DNA of 64,000 nt. It comes from Pyrrhosoma nymphula. Taxonomy: Eukaryota > Arthropoda > Insecta > Odonata > Coenagrionidae. Location of the stretch: assembly GCA_963573305.1 (NCBI GenBank), contig OY754327.1, positions 185,016,386 to 185,080,385 of the forward strand, given 5' to 3'. A program made the position numbers and the translations under genes. The notes under the pieces were generated by a model that saw nothing but the letters and a program-made list of their open reading frames with translations, searched no databases and had not been told where the DNA came from. Below, one piece after another: positions 1-11,800 of this stretch. Every line of letters begins with the position of its first letter. Position 1 is the stretch's first letter.

Positions 1-282
1 GGATCCAACATTGCCGGCTAGAAACTGACAATTTTGTTAAACTAAGCGCATAACTTTTGGAAATAATAATGTAGACAAGACTAAAATTCATTTCATTTAA
101 TTTGCATTACCATATTTTCACTTATCGAGTTAACATTAACGTAAAACAGAAACTTTAATTGGTATACAGTATCAATGAACTTAGATGGGAACATTTTTTT
201 GCAATAATGTTGCCATTGATATCAATTTGAAGTCAGCTAAAATGTTTTTAAGGTGTATACGTCAGTTTGAAGTTCGTTTTAG
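1..282. other. AT-rich sequence, nothing recognised
   Basis: No coding pattern or repeat structure is evident before the (AC)n tract. Confidence 0.4.
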
Positions 283-305
283 AACACATACACATACACA
301 CATAC
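283..305. repeat. (AC)n-type microsatellite
   Basis: A short run of ACACATAC/ACACA units lies directly before the 5' truncation point of the downstream non-LTR element. It may mark the insertion junction. Confidence 0.6.
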
Positions 306-307
306 AT

Positions 308-2640
308 GGTTCAGACATCATCCTCGGCGTAGGTACACTTGGAAGAAGCCGGGAGACACAGATAGGTTCCAGATAGATTATATAATGGTTCGTCACAGAT
401 ACAGGAATAGTGTTAAAAACTCGCATATTTATCCAGGATCTGATGCAGACACAGACCACAACTTATTAGTCATGAAATGTCGGGTATAACTGAAAAAGAT
501 AAGAATGGGAAGGAGGGTACGAAAGTGGAATACGGAAGAAATAACTGGGGCAATGAAGAAGAAGTATCGAGAGAAGGTGGATGAGATAATGGGTGAGGAA
601 TATGGAGTTAGATCAGTGGAAGATGAATGAGGAAGTTTGAAAAATGGAATTATAGAAGCGGCGAAAGCAACGGTAGGCGTAGTCAGTGCAACTAAAATTA
701 GAAAACCGTGGAACACGAAAAAGATGATCAGGGAGATGGAGGAGAGAAGGAAATGGAAGAGCGTAAACTCAGAGCTAGGTAAGAGAAAATACAGAGAATT
801 TAATAACAGGCTTAGAAGAGAATCAAAAAAAGCAGAGAGAGAGAGATCAAAGAGAGGCGTGGTGGAGAGAACAGATCGACGCGTTAGAGAAATACCAAAA
901 AGAGGGAAGAGCAGATGCATTATATAGGAAAGTAAAGGAACTGACGGGTGGTAATAAGAGAAGGGGAATTACAACGATAGCAGACAAGACGGGAAAGGTG
1001 ATCGTAGAACCGAAAGAGATCCAGGAGAGGTGGAAAGAGTATGTTGAATAGCTGTATGGTAAAGAAATAAGGGCGAATATGTTAGATATAGAAAGGGAAG
1101 ACGATACCGACAGAGATGGCATCGGACCAGGTATCCTAGATAGTGAAATCGAAAGAGCTCTACTAGACATGAAAAGAAATAAGGCGGTGGGAATAGATGA
1201 CATACCTGCAGAGTTTTTAAAGAGCATGGGGAAGAACGGAAGAGGAAAACTTTTTGCACTTATTCGTAGGATTTATGAGGATGGAGTGTGGCCGGAAGAC
1301 TTCGCGAAGACTGTACTAATTCCTATACCAAAGAATAGTAAGACAAAAACGTGCGAAGACTACAGGACAATAAGCTTAATATCCCACGTGGCCAAAGTAG
1401 TTCTGAGAATTATAAAAAGAAGGCTAGGGAAGAGGGAAAATGAATACCTGGGTGACGACCAGTTCGGGTTTAGGAGAGGGACGGGAACGCGAGACGCTAT
1501 AGCGGTGATGAGGACGCTAGTGGAAAGAAACCTAGAGTATGGGCAGGATGTTTTTACATGCTTCGTAGATTTCGAGAAGGCGTTTGATCGGGTGGAATGG
1601 ACGAAATTAATGGGAGTGTTGAAGAAATTAGGGGTCGATTGGAGTGACAGGCGTCTGATTCGGAATTTGTATATGAACCAGACGGCGCAGGTTAGGGTAG
1701 CCAATGAAGTATCGGGATGGGCCACGATAGGACGGGGAGTGCGGCAGGGGTGCCCACTATCGCCGCTGCCTTTTGACGTGTATTCGGAAGAAATGGTAAG
1801 GGAGGCATGGGGAGATAAGGAGGTAAGAATAAAGGTAGGAGGTGAGCTGATAAAATCAGTGAGATTTGCAGATGATCAAGCATTAGTTAGTCAGTCTGCA
1901 AAGGAGTTACAGTCAATGGTGAATGCATTAGAAGTGCAGTGCGAAAAGTATGGGATGAAGATCAATCACAAGAAAACGAAAGTAATGAGATTTTCTAGAA
2001 GTAAGAGGGCGGGGCTGAATATAAGGGTGGGAAGGCAGAAGATAGGGCAGGCCGAGCAGTTTACGTATCTGGGTAGTATTTTGGAGGAGAATTGGTTCAA
2101 TGGTAAGGACAACAGATGCATAATTGCGCTAGCTAAAGAAGCATTTTCGAAGAGAAGGGAATTGATGAGAGGGGGTCTGAGAAGAGACGTAAATAAAAGG
2201 CTGGTGAAAGCTTTAATATGGAGCGTGGCGCTATATGGGTCGGAAACTTAGTCATTGCGAAGGAAGGATGTGCATAGACTTGAGGCGTTTGAGATGTGGG
2301 TTTGGAGAAGGATGGAGAAGGTTAGATGGATGGCGAGAAAGACAAACGAGGAGGTATTGGATATGGTGGAAGAGGAGAGGAAGCTTGTGGCAGAGGTCCG
2401 GAGAAGGCAGAAGAGATGGATGGAGGAGGTTTTGAGAGGAGAGGGTATGTTGAAGAGAGTGATAGAGGGGAGAACACTGGGGAAGCGTGGAAGAGGATAG
2501 GAATTCTGGACGAAATAAGAGAAGGTAGAAGATATGAAGAATTGAAGAGTGATCTAATAGCGCGCCATCCTTAGGAGGGAAAGCGAGACAATGTGTATGA
2601 GGTTGGGATGCAGAATGAGGACTGTCCGAGGACCTACCAA
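308..2640 (+). pseudogene. RTE-type non-LTR retrotransposon, 5'-truncated and decayed
   Basis: The fragment starts inside the C-terminal part of the apurinic-type endonuclease. At 330-490 it reads WKKPGDTDRF, IDYIMV and then DADTDHN with the catalytic His. A basic linker follows, then a reverse transcriptase whose longest open stretch is 1079-2251. RT landmarks in order are motif A FVDFEKAFDR (about 1566-1595), RQGCPLSPL, and the catalytic FADD at 1864-1875, which is intact. The domain order and the wording resemble the RTE-like proteins often mis-annotated as craniofacial development protein 2 in arthropods. Breaks are an in-frame TAG at 1047-1049, a frameshift near 840, a TAG at 2249-2251 where a Trp (SETW) is expected, and a frameshift near 2490. 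The 3' end is not sharply defined. Family identity is from memory of motifs; clade assignment is inference. Confidence 0.75.
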
Positions 2641-2689
2641 TCAGCTGGTAGAATACTTGAATGAATGATATAGAAAAGACCGAATAGCG

Positions 2690-2987
2690 AGAACAGGAGG
2701 AGGAGTATTTATCGTAGTCAAAGATGAGTTCGTTAGCAGAGCCGAAATATTTCCAGATAATGACTTAGAAAATGTGTGGTGTTCCATTAAATGCTAAACA
2801 GAAAAATTTTTATTTGCTCAAATTTTAGACCACCCGATGCGGACATAAATTCAGTTTTACAGTTGGACAGACAGGTGAAACGTCTCACACGTCAAAATAA
2901 CGAAATTAGCATAATTATCGGTGGTGATTTCAACGTTCCCTCGATAGACTGGAAGAAATATAGTTTCGAAAATGGCGGCAAAGATTA
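2690..2987 (+). pseudogene. Endonuclease fragment of a second non-LTR retrotransposon
   Basis: Reading through one frameshift near 2790, the sequence gives RTGGGVFIVVKDEF, then NVWCSIK, CSNFRPP and IIIGGDFNVPSIDW. These are the GGGVxIxV and GGDFN motifs of the apurinic-type endonuclease domain of Jockey/CR1-like elements. It differs from the element just upstream, so two insertions abut here. No reverse transcriptase follows. Confidence 0.65.
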
Positions 2988-3000
2988 AGGTGCTGTGTGC

Positions 3001-5278
3001 GACACTCTTCTCTTCACATTCACATCTAATTCCTCACAGCAATTAGGCACATAAATTTACTTAAGTATACACATAACTGTAGTCATATGAAAGTATTAAA
3101 ACATACAAGTATAAGAATTCTCGTACCTTCGAATAGGGTGATCACTCTATTTGAATCTACGAGAAATTTGAAGCTGTTAGTCGCCTCGAGGCGACCGACA
3201 GCTGTAAATATGCATAAAATAATCGGACAAATCGGAATTATATTTATTTTCCCAGTGAATTATATTTTGCATATTTTTAAAATACCAGCGCTAGCCATGG
3301 CATATCGGTGTGACAACTGATATATCGGACGATATGCTCCAAAGTGATAACTAAATTTAGTTAATAATGATGAAGTTTGTCGGTCGCGGTTCTCAAGCGC
3401 TACCTTCATCCTACGTCCGAAGTTTTGGAAAAAATGGGAAGCTTGCAAACGAATCGGAGAGACTTTAGTTCAGCCAGCAAACACTTTACTGAGAGCTTTG
3501 CGTAATTAATTCCCGTTATACATTATATTATTTCTATTTTTATTGGAACATTTAACAATTTTCTCCTTTCAACATTTCCGCAAGTTAGTTACGTCTTGAT
3601 TGCAACGTGAACACACGTGAGGGAATTGGAAAAAATCTTGTTTATTCTTTGTCATATTGAATTTATATTCATACTATGTGACAATATAGGTTTCAATTAA
3701 ATAATGCCAAATTAATTTTATTGTGATGTAATGGTATTTACTCAGACTTTCAGGGAATTTCCATTTAAAAATTAGTTACATAAGTTACATTAACCCTCGG
3801 AAGTGGCCAGACTTTCTTGACGCACGCTTTTTGATTTCGGGTGCGAGAATATGAGCGTACAGCCGTAGGGTAGCTGATCATGCGAGATAGATACACTGTT
3901 GTTAGGTAGATACAAGGTAGATTAATTTTATATACTACAGTATGCCATCGCGTAGTAGTACATTCATAGTATTTAAATGTAAATTTTCATTTTTTTATTT
4001 TGAGTAGGCAGGGAAGAGTCAGTGGAGAGGGCAAGGGAGTTCCAGGGGAGTGGGCTAGGGAGTTACAGATTTTTACCTGAGATATGTTAAAACAATTTCA
4101 AAATAATAATTCAAAGCTTCTTAAAGAGTTAAATCATATTTTAAACTTATGGTAAAAATCATATTTCAATGATGAAAAAACATTTTAAAATCCTAAAAAT
4201 AGAAAGCTAATATGTTTTCTAAATAATTTTAAAATGATTTAAAAATATTCTTACAATATATTTTTAAATACTTTTTTCATAAGATACTTCTACTTGGGGG
4301 GGGGTCATATAATGCATTAGATCATTATATTTACAGAGAAAATAATCTTAAGATCGTGCTTTTGGCACTTCCCAATTACGATGGGTTCAATGAAATGGTG
4401 ATTCAGAACGTAGATAATTGGTAACATTATATTATAGCTCAAGCCGGAAAAAAATCAGGGATAAAACAATCAACTATAGAAGAAAAAGACGTTTTCGTGG
4501 AATGCCGCTATCACTAAATTAGTCCTAAATGAGAATAACGAACCCCCAGTATGTAGTAGAAGAAGAAGTGTAGTAGTAGAACAATATGAAATGAAAGTTT
4601 ACTGTAGGTATTGAGTGTTTAGATAGTGTGTATATGTGCTTTTTTGTACATAGTGCTCCACAGACGTCTTACCAAAGATTTAAGGCGCGCGCTGCCAAGT
4701 TTCACCATTACCAACTGCGCAAAATGGTGGGGTGTGTTGCCGCGGGGGGATTTTCTTCTTTGTGGTTTATTTTAAGTAAGAGGAAGAATATCAACAGTTA
4801 CTTTCATGAAAAGTTTTGCAATATTTTTCCATAAAGCATACGTAACTTCGATATTAATATACTTTTCTACATCTCGGAAATTGAAATCTAGCTTTTCGAA
4901 TTCGACCATTTAAAAAATCAAATAATGGGAAGATTTAATTTTAAAAGAATATGTGTAATGCGGAGATGTCGTTCTCTCCGCACAAAAAACAATGAAGTGC
5001 AGCAATCAAATATTTTGGCCGTGACGAGGTGAAGAATACGACCGTTTCGCCATTCTCCTAGGTTTTCGCGTGTTTTTCTTCACACTTTCGACCGTAGAAG
5101 TTAAATGTTTACATTTAAACTCTTTTCAATTTTTTTCACTTAACAAGGATTAAAACGATATATTACTCCGCTCTATGAAGCTCCGGCGGAATTTTATACA
5201 AATGCTTAAAGTTCAGCGTTCTACCTTTTTTTGCTCCGATAATAGTTTCGTTTAATATCCCTGATTATTACACAGTGA
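3001..5278. other. Upstream intergenic sequence, no gene recognised
   Basis: AT-rich sequence without a supportable coding region. A TTAA at 3790-3793 followed by CCCTCGGAAGTGG resembles a piggyBac-type terminus, but I found no partner end. A run of nine G occurs near 4297-4306. Confidence 0.4.
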
Positions 5279-5570
5279 GGATAGGGCAGTGGTTCTCAAC
5301 CTTTTTGTTACCAAGGAACACTTGAGGTGTTTATAAATGCAAGCGGCATACCAGTGAACGAAGAAAAAGTTAATACTCTTATAAAAAAATAAATAAATAA
5401 ATCGATGAACAAAACTTATCGTTTTCAAACAAAAATAACAAAATTGAAAAATATCTATTAGTTTAATAATTGAATTTATTATTATTATTGATCTTTTATG
5501 ATTTTTATGAGCATTGCGTCAAACTTAGCAGAGGCTTGCGACACACCGGTTGAGAATCACTGGGATAGGG
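5279..5570. mobile_element. hAT-type MITE with 8-bp target duplication
   Basis: The element occupies 5287-5562 (276 bp). It begins CAGTGGTTCTCAACC and ends GGTTGAGAATCACTG, so the ends are inverted repeats with few mismatches. It is flanked by a perfect 8-bp duplication GGATAGGG at 5279-5286 and 5563-5570. TIR wording and TSD length fit non-autonomous hAT elements. It carries no coding sequence. It sits about 200 bp upstream of the predicted SCOT start, so it may lie in the promoter or 5' UTR. Confidence 0.9.
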
Positions 5571-5769
5571 AGTTGCAGTGGCATAGTCGAGGCTACTTGT
5601 GACTACTTTTTAGTAATTTGTAAGCGCGCGCTAGTGACAGCTGACATTAAGTTATGCGCATTGCGAAGAAGTGCGAGCGACGAATATTCAGATGTGTGGT
5701 GTATCTTGTTGACCTTGATGGGACGACTCGTTCCCGAGTCTTTTAAAGGCATAATACTTTTTAAACAAG
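5571..5769 (+). promoter_or_regulatory. Putative SCOT promoter / 5' UTR region
   Basis: A short stretch richer in CpG than its surroundings lies between the MITE and the predicted first coding exon (for example GCGCGCGC near 5622 and several CGs at 5660-5690). No definite TATA box or initiator is claimed. The role is inferred only from position. Confidence 0.3.
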
Positions 5770-5850
5770 ATGAATTCAATATTAAGACCTTTTGCGCATC
5801 CATCTGTTGGGGGTTTTCTCTCAAAAATTAGTTTAAATCACACTTTTAAG
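5770..5850 (+). CDS. SCOT: SCOT exon 1 (predicted mitochondrial presequence)
   Basis: ATG at 5770 opens 27 codons ending in AAG directly before a strong donor GTAAGG at 5851. The peptide starts MNSILRPFAHPS, contains Arg and Lys and Ser/Thr/His, and has no acidic residue. This fits a matrix-targeting presequence. It joins in phase 0 to exon 2 over an 87-bp intron with a pyrimidine-rich stretch before CAG at 5935-5937. The alternative is an ATG at 5911 in the exon 2 frame, which would need this intron to be 5' UTR. The homologous part of the protein is unaffected. Confidence 0.6.
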
Positions 5851-8800
5851 GTAAGGTGAAGGTAGCAACGTCGTGCAGTTTGTTGTTATTATGTTTCTCC
5901 TCCTTTTGCGATGTTGTGCATGCTTGCGTATCGACAGGTATCGGCGGCATTGTTTTCAATAGACGGAAAGAAAAGTGCTAAGTTTTACCCTAATGCCGTG
6001 GAAGCAATCAGAGATGTGCCCAATGGAGCTAAGCTGTTAGTTGGAGGTAATGTCTTCGGAAGAATTGACTTGATAGAATTGGTTATGATATTATGCATGG
6101 ATTTGAGTATTCGCCCATTTTTTCTCAGGAGAGTTGATTAGTCTTATATCATTTGCTTTCATTTAGGTTTTGGGTTATGCGGCATTCCAGAAAATCTGAT
6201 TTCGGCGTTGATCGAACTTGGGACAAAAGATTTAACTGTTGTCAGCAATAATGCTGGAGTCGATAATTTTGGGTTGGGCCTCTTACTGAAGCAGAAGCAA
6301 ATAAAGCGTATGATTGCATCCTATGTTGGAGAGAATGCAGAATTTGAGAGGCAATACTTAGCTGGAGAATTAGAAGTGGAACTCACCCCACAGGTGTGGA
6401 ATACCAAATGTATTAATTTTATTAACACCCCACAGGTGTGGAAAACCAAATGCATTATTATTATTTACACCGCATTAGTATTTTTTTAAATTGCTGTAAA
6501 TGAGCATACCAGTTGAACGAAAGCATTCATAAAACTTTTGTTCCCACCCCTAATTCTCTGGTAAACTGGCCAACAGTGATAATGAACTAACGTAATCTAT
6601 GCTGTGAATGAAGAATTTTGCGCTGTAATCTTTTATGTTCTTTGATATTTAGTCCGAGAAGAAATAACTGCGTACAACATTAACTATCCAAGTAAACAAA
6701 ATACAATCGAAATCTAAGGAAAAAGTGAAGAATTACCACTTGCATCAACCCTCCTTTTCTCACTCGCATGGTTAACTATTCTTATTTATTAAGGGAAACA
6801 TGAGCTATGGGAATCATAAGCCTTTTGTCAGCTGCACCTGGAATTTGCTCTGTTGAAGACTCGTGGTATTCTGTAATCACCTTTGATTGATATGATGTGA
6901 GTCATTAGTTTCAGAGCCCAGCATTCAGGCCATTATACTCAAGGCACATAACTATGTGTTGCCTCTTGTATGGATGGATGAATGTGCTGTTCAAAATGGA
7001 GAATTGCAAGGATGACTCTACAAGTGCAATTATAAGAGAGGAAAACGGCCCATTTCGATTGCATATCTGCATTTTCACAAAACTGACAATCAAACTGCAC
7101 AATAAAGTGCCTTGTTTAAAACTTTCTCTAATGCATAAATGCAGGTGTGCATTAGTGGGTACGTCGATGGCTGGGGTCATTTGGGTCCACTCAATGTGAG
7201 TATGTTAGGGCCAATTGGCATTTCTTGAGTTTACATATTAAATCAATTTAACTCTTGAACTGTCTTGTAGCGTCATCTTCATGTTCAAATTTTAGCTTTA
7301 AAAATATAATTTGAGGATATATTCTTAGACTAATAGACTCAGAAACTGGTGTTCTCCATTTACTACATTGCCCGGCCCGTAGGGCACACTATTTCCTCTC
7401 GTAAGTGCATTCCTCAAATGGCCTGTATCTTCTAATGAGCTGCTGAAGGTAAACCTACCTCTTCACGCATCCGATTGTGCATTGCCATTGGAGGTGCCCA
7501 CCTCTCTACACACTCCACAGACTGCATGGCAGCAGCGAGCCAAAGGTAGACTCTCCATCACTCATTTGTTTGTGGGATTCTACGATTAATACCTTCATTG
7601 CACTTGCCAATTTTAGTAATTAATAACCCCTTTTTTCTTCTAAAGTCTTATCCAAAAATGAGAGTGGATCTTAAAGGCCAAGAAATACAGTGCCGTACAT
7701 AATAGGGCACAAACAGTTATTAGCGGAGCCATAGCGGCATAGGTTCAATCAGAATCATAAATTCCTCTTGGGTTCTCCTCTGGGTCAGGTTCTCCTTACT
7801 GGCCATGTTTTGGAGCATTTATTGGCCAGTATCAAGAGAGAACATGACCTGGTGGAGATCCCTTGAGGAATTTCTGTACGCTAGGAAAGCACCAGATCTT
7901 ATATTCAACATTATCTATTCCTTCTTTATATAACCACCTTTAACAATCAACTTTGCCTTGTATTATTTTGCTGTCATTGACATCCTGCTAAACACCCTCA
8001 TGTATTTTATTGACATTTTGCCCAGAGATAGTGGAACTAACTCCTTCATTTTATTTGCCTTCAATGTCCCAAGCTAATCTTCTACAGCTGCAAGCCACAA
8101 GTCCTGATCATATCTCTTCTTTAATTCTTCATAGATCATTGGAGGAATCGATTCTCTTAAACAACTCAAGGGCCTCATTTTTGCATTTAACTTTACAAAT
8201 CACACATGCCTCAGCTATCTTCTTAAGACGAATTTCTGCCTCATCCAAAAATTTGGCCTCTAATCCTGAAGTTACATAATATCCTAAGTATTTGTGTTCC
8301 TATAGTTTTTGTACTAAGCACTGTATATACTTGAGTTTCAAGGGTATAACCAGGAGGGGGGGGGGGGCAATAGGGTTGATCGCCTTACCCCAACGATGGA
8401 GAAATAGCTCAATTTTAATATCCTACATTCAAATTTTGATTACTGCAAATGAAACATGGGCAATTGGTTTTGACGTTTTGTAGGTAGGTAAAGTCCTTAT
8501 TAAAGGTACGTTTTCCAAGGAACAGCTGTGGCGATCATCACTGGTAAGAGTCGCCGAGTGTAGGGGAGGGGCACAAATACTAATCACCCCTCCAAGAGCT
8601 TTCCCTGGTTATGCCCTTGAGTAGTATGAGTTGAGAAATGTCTATCCATTTTCAGTCAATGAAAACCAACATATAGTCAAGTTACTAATTAAAGTGATTT
8701 ATTTGGGGTCTGTATTTCTGCCTATCGGCCGCATAAAATTATATGTATAATTATTTCACGTAAGATATGGAGAATATTTGCTGAGAAATACATTAGATTT

Positions 8801-11800
8801 ATGTTTTAAGTTTCATATTTGGACCTACCAGTGACCAATGCACTCGGTAATCCTGCTTGGGGATATTAATTTATTCTCCAAAGCAGTTTTTTTATGTATA
8901 CATTTTGCATATCAAACCCAAAAATACTAGGATTTGCAGATTTACTACAGGTGACACTGTGGCTGTAAATCTCCGCAAGTACTGATGGTGTGTATTTTTT
9001 ACATGCCATCGGTAAATATAAATTTGAGTTAAATGACATTAAATATTGTGCATATCTAACCCAATGAGATACGTGCATACGCATTACGTTGTTCCCTTTC
9101 GAGGAAGGTGCAGTCAAAAGGGTCAAAATGGTGATGGGCCTGTGAAGCTGACTCGACTTGAAGAATTTCCTCCATTCTGCCCTATCCTTGCAAACCTCTC
9201 TTGCTTCAGTTGCGCTCATACGTTGCTTCACACACGCTTTCCTATATTATTAAGACTCCCAATATTCCTCCTCTTTTCAAGTCTCTTCCTCTACATTCCC
9301 ATCCCATGACATTCTCGATGCACCCCGTGTCGTCTCACACCATTCACTCCACTCTCGTGCATCTGTTTGGCTATTCAACTCTTGTCCACTCCCTTTGGGC
9401 ATGTGGCCAGACCAGCCGAGCTAGCAACCACTTCCGGACCCGCACTCTTTCAGGAGACCCAATCATTCCTAATCCTATCCATCCTACTTTTGCGGCAACA
9501 ATGTCTCGGGTGCCCCATTCCAATTGTTGTACACGCTGCAACCTTGATTCCTTCCTCAGGGTTTCTAGGCTCGGTGCAACACTGATGGTAAAGGATTCTT
9601 GCCCTTGGCATCAGTTGGTCAGAATAAGAACACACACATTATAACTTTTCCTTTGTTTATATTGTCAGTTCCACTCTATAAACGAATACAGACGACACAT
9701 ACGCAAGCATAATGAAGAGGGGAAAATACAGCAGGGAGTCGGAGCGAAACACGAGAGAGAGCAGTGCTTACCAAGTCAGGCAGATGATCAGGTGGGCTGG
9801 ACCAAGGGGCATTCGGGTCGACCAACTGGGGTCTAAACACGGCACTACAGATGAACTATCTCCCCAACTGACTGACCCTTGATGCTACTTGTGCCCCCCA
9901 ATGTATAGTTATGGTGGGGAAAGGGAGGGATTTTCCACATTGAGAAAAATATGAAAGGAAATACATTTTGTTGGGATAGGAAGAGAGGAGGATGGCGCTG
10001 AGAAACTAAGGCGTGACAAGTGGGTAGGAGTGCTGGATAAGGAGGAAGAGGAGATGCTGTGAAGGACGAAAGTGAAGCTGGGAGGAGAAGGATGCTTACG
10101 AAGGGAAACGACACCTGTTCACTGCTCTCCCTCTCTTGAAACCCGGCTCATGACACAACTGCACTTACTCTCATGCTTATCCTGGAATTCTCAGGTTTTG
10201 CTGCCGTGTATTCATGTTGGGAGGAGAAAACTTTTGCAATTTTCACTCCCCTAAACAAGCACTCCGACTCCACACTTTACCTCCCAACTTTCATCTTGGC
10301 ATCCACAGACCTTTTAATCTCTTCCATCTTTGCGTCTGTCTTTTGCAAAAATTCGGCCAAGATACACAAATTCCTCCTCTTTTTCAATTATTTAATTATT
10401 TACCCTCATCATACTATCATTCTTACCACTCTCCCCATTGAAATCTTCGACTGTGTATAATCAAGTTTCAGTCACGAAATGCCTTCCTTTTTTTTGGCCA
10501 ATGGAAACATTCCTTCGACTTATGATATGAATGCACTCTCACTAATTCAAGGTGACCTTTTTTGGATAAATATTTCTGCTCTGCATGAAACCATATGTAT
10601 CTCTATTACTCATAAGCTCTGGAGAATATTCTCCAAGTAATGTGTTTGATTTGTGTTTTAATTGTATTAGGGCCAAATACACTTGGTACTTCGCTGTGCG
10701 ATATTAATGCATTCACCTAGCCACCTGTCTTGTACAAATATGGCATAGCCAACCTGAAAGATACTAGGATTTACTGATTTCCTATGGTTGACACCGGGGT
10801 CTTATATGTATCTCCATAAATATACTGATCAATAAGTTGAGCATTTTTGGCATCCTGCCGGTAAAAATTATATCAATAAAAATGTCATTTCATATTCTGA
10901 ATACATAATGAACTCAGTGATGAGATTAGACAAAAACATGTCTAAAGATACTAATAGATGTGGATAGATACACCCCTGTAAATATAGGGCCCTATCCAAT
11001 TACATATTAGAGGACACATCAAATCCAACAATGAAGAATCCAAATCCTGTTTTCACTAAATTACTAGTCTCAGTTCGTTCTCATTACGCATTCATATTTA
11101 AAGCATGTCCAAATCAATTTTTACATTTTCATGGAAGTTAATGAAGGCATAAATATTTCTAGGTTTTCCCTCGAGCTCAAATATATTTAATTAGATTTTA
11201 AATAGAAATAAAACGCCAGCAATTTTAGTTTCTCAACAAAATAATTAATTCTTAAAATAAGGCAGTAAGTAAGTAAACACAAGTAACTCATTAATATTTG
11301 CATATGAAATGGAGCTTTCTTACTGTATCAGGATCTAATTAGCTTCTTTGTTCTCAGCCAATCTCTGGCAGTGAATGAAGGCTCTCTTCAAAATTACCAC
11401 GGCTAGAACAGTGCAAAGGTGCTGTCTAACAAGGTGTTTCAAAACATTTTCATGTTTGTCTTTGGGTTGATTTGCAGGCTTTTCCATATTCACAGGATGA
11501 TGTTTAATGTCTTTTTTTTTTACAAATTTCCTCATGAAATCAGTGACTTTAGAGACACTACTGTGGGATAAAGTAATGATGCAAATTGTGACTTAATCAA
11601 CAGTATTTTTCTCAGAAAAGCAATGCATACTTATTTCACTAATGAGCCAATTCACATCACTCTTCGAAATGGCCTGACGTTTGTGGCTCAACCAGCTTTG
11701 ATTCCCTTGATTTTTGTCACAAGACAAGAGTATGGTACAAAAAGATGTTTTGAAATATTTTAGCTTTTAATATTTATAAATGGTATGGCAATTTATGTAT

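Noticed and set aside
429..920. 163-codon minus-strand open frame
   Set aside because: Antisense shadow of the RTE element's linker; hydrophobic text arises from its AG-rich coding strand.
4725..4765. Possible THAP-domain start (MVGC...)
   Set aside because: The CxxC spacing and the rest of the domain are absent.
5911..5937. ATG at 5911 as SCOT start
   Set aside because: In frame, but the upstream exon 5770-5850 with a good donor and the pyrimidine-rich acceptor at 5937 give a better presequence. Kept only as an alternative.
8010..8280. Minus-strand reading with DEAEIRLKKIAEACVICK and KNEALELFKRID
   Set aside because: Looks slightly protein-like but is broken by stops and matches no family I know. 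Kept out of the feature list.
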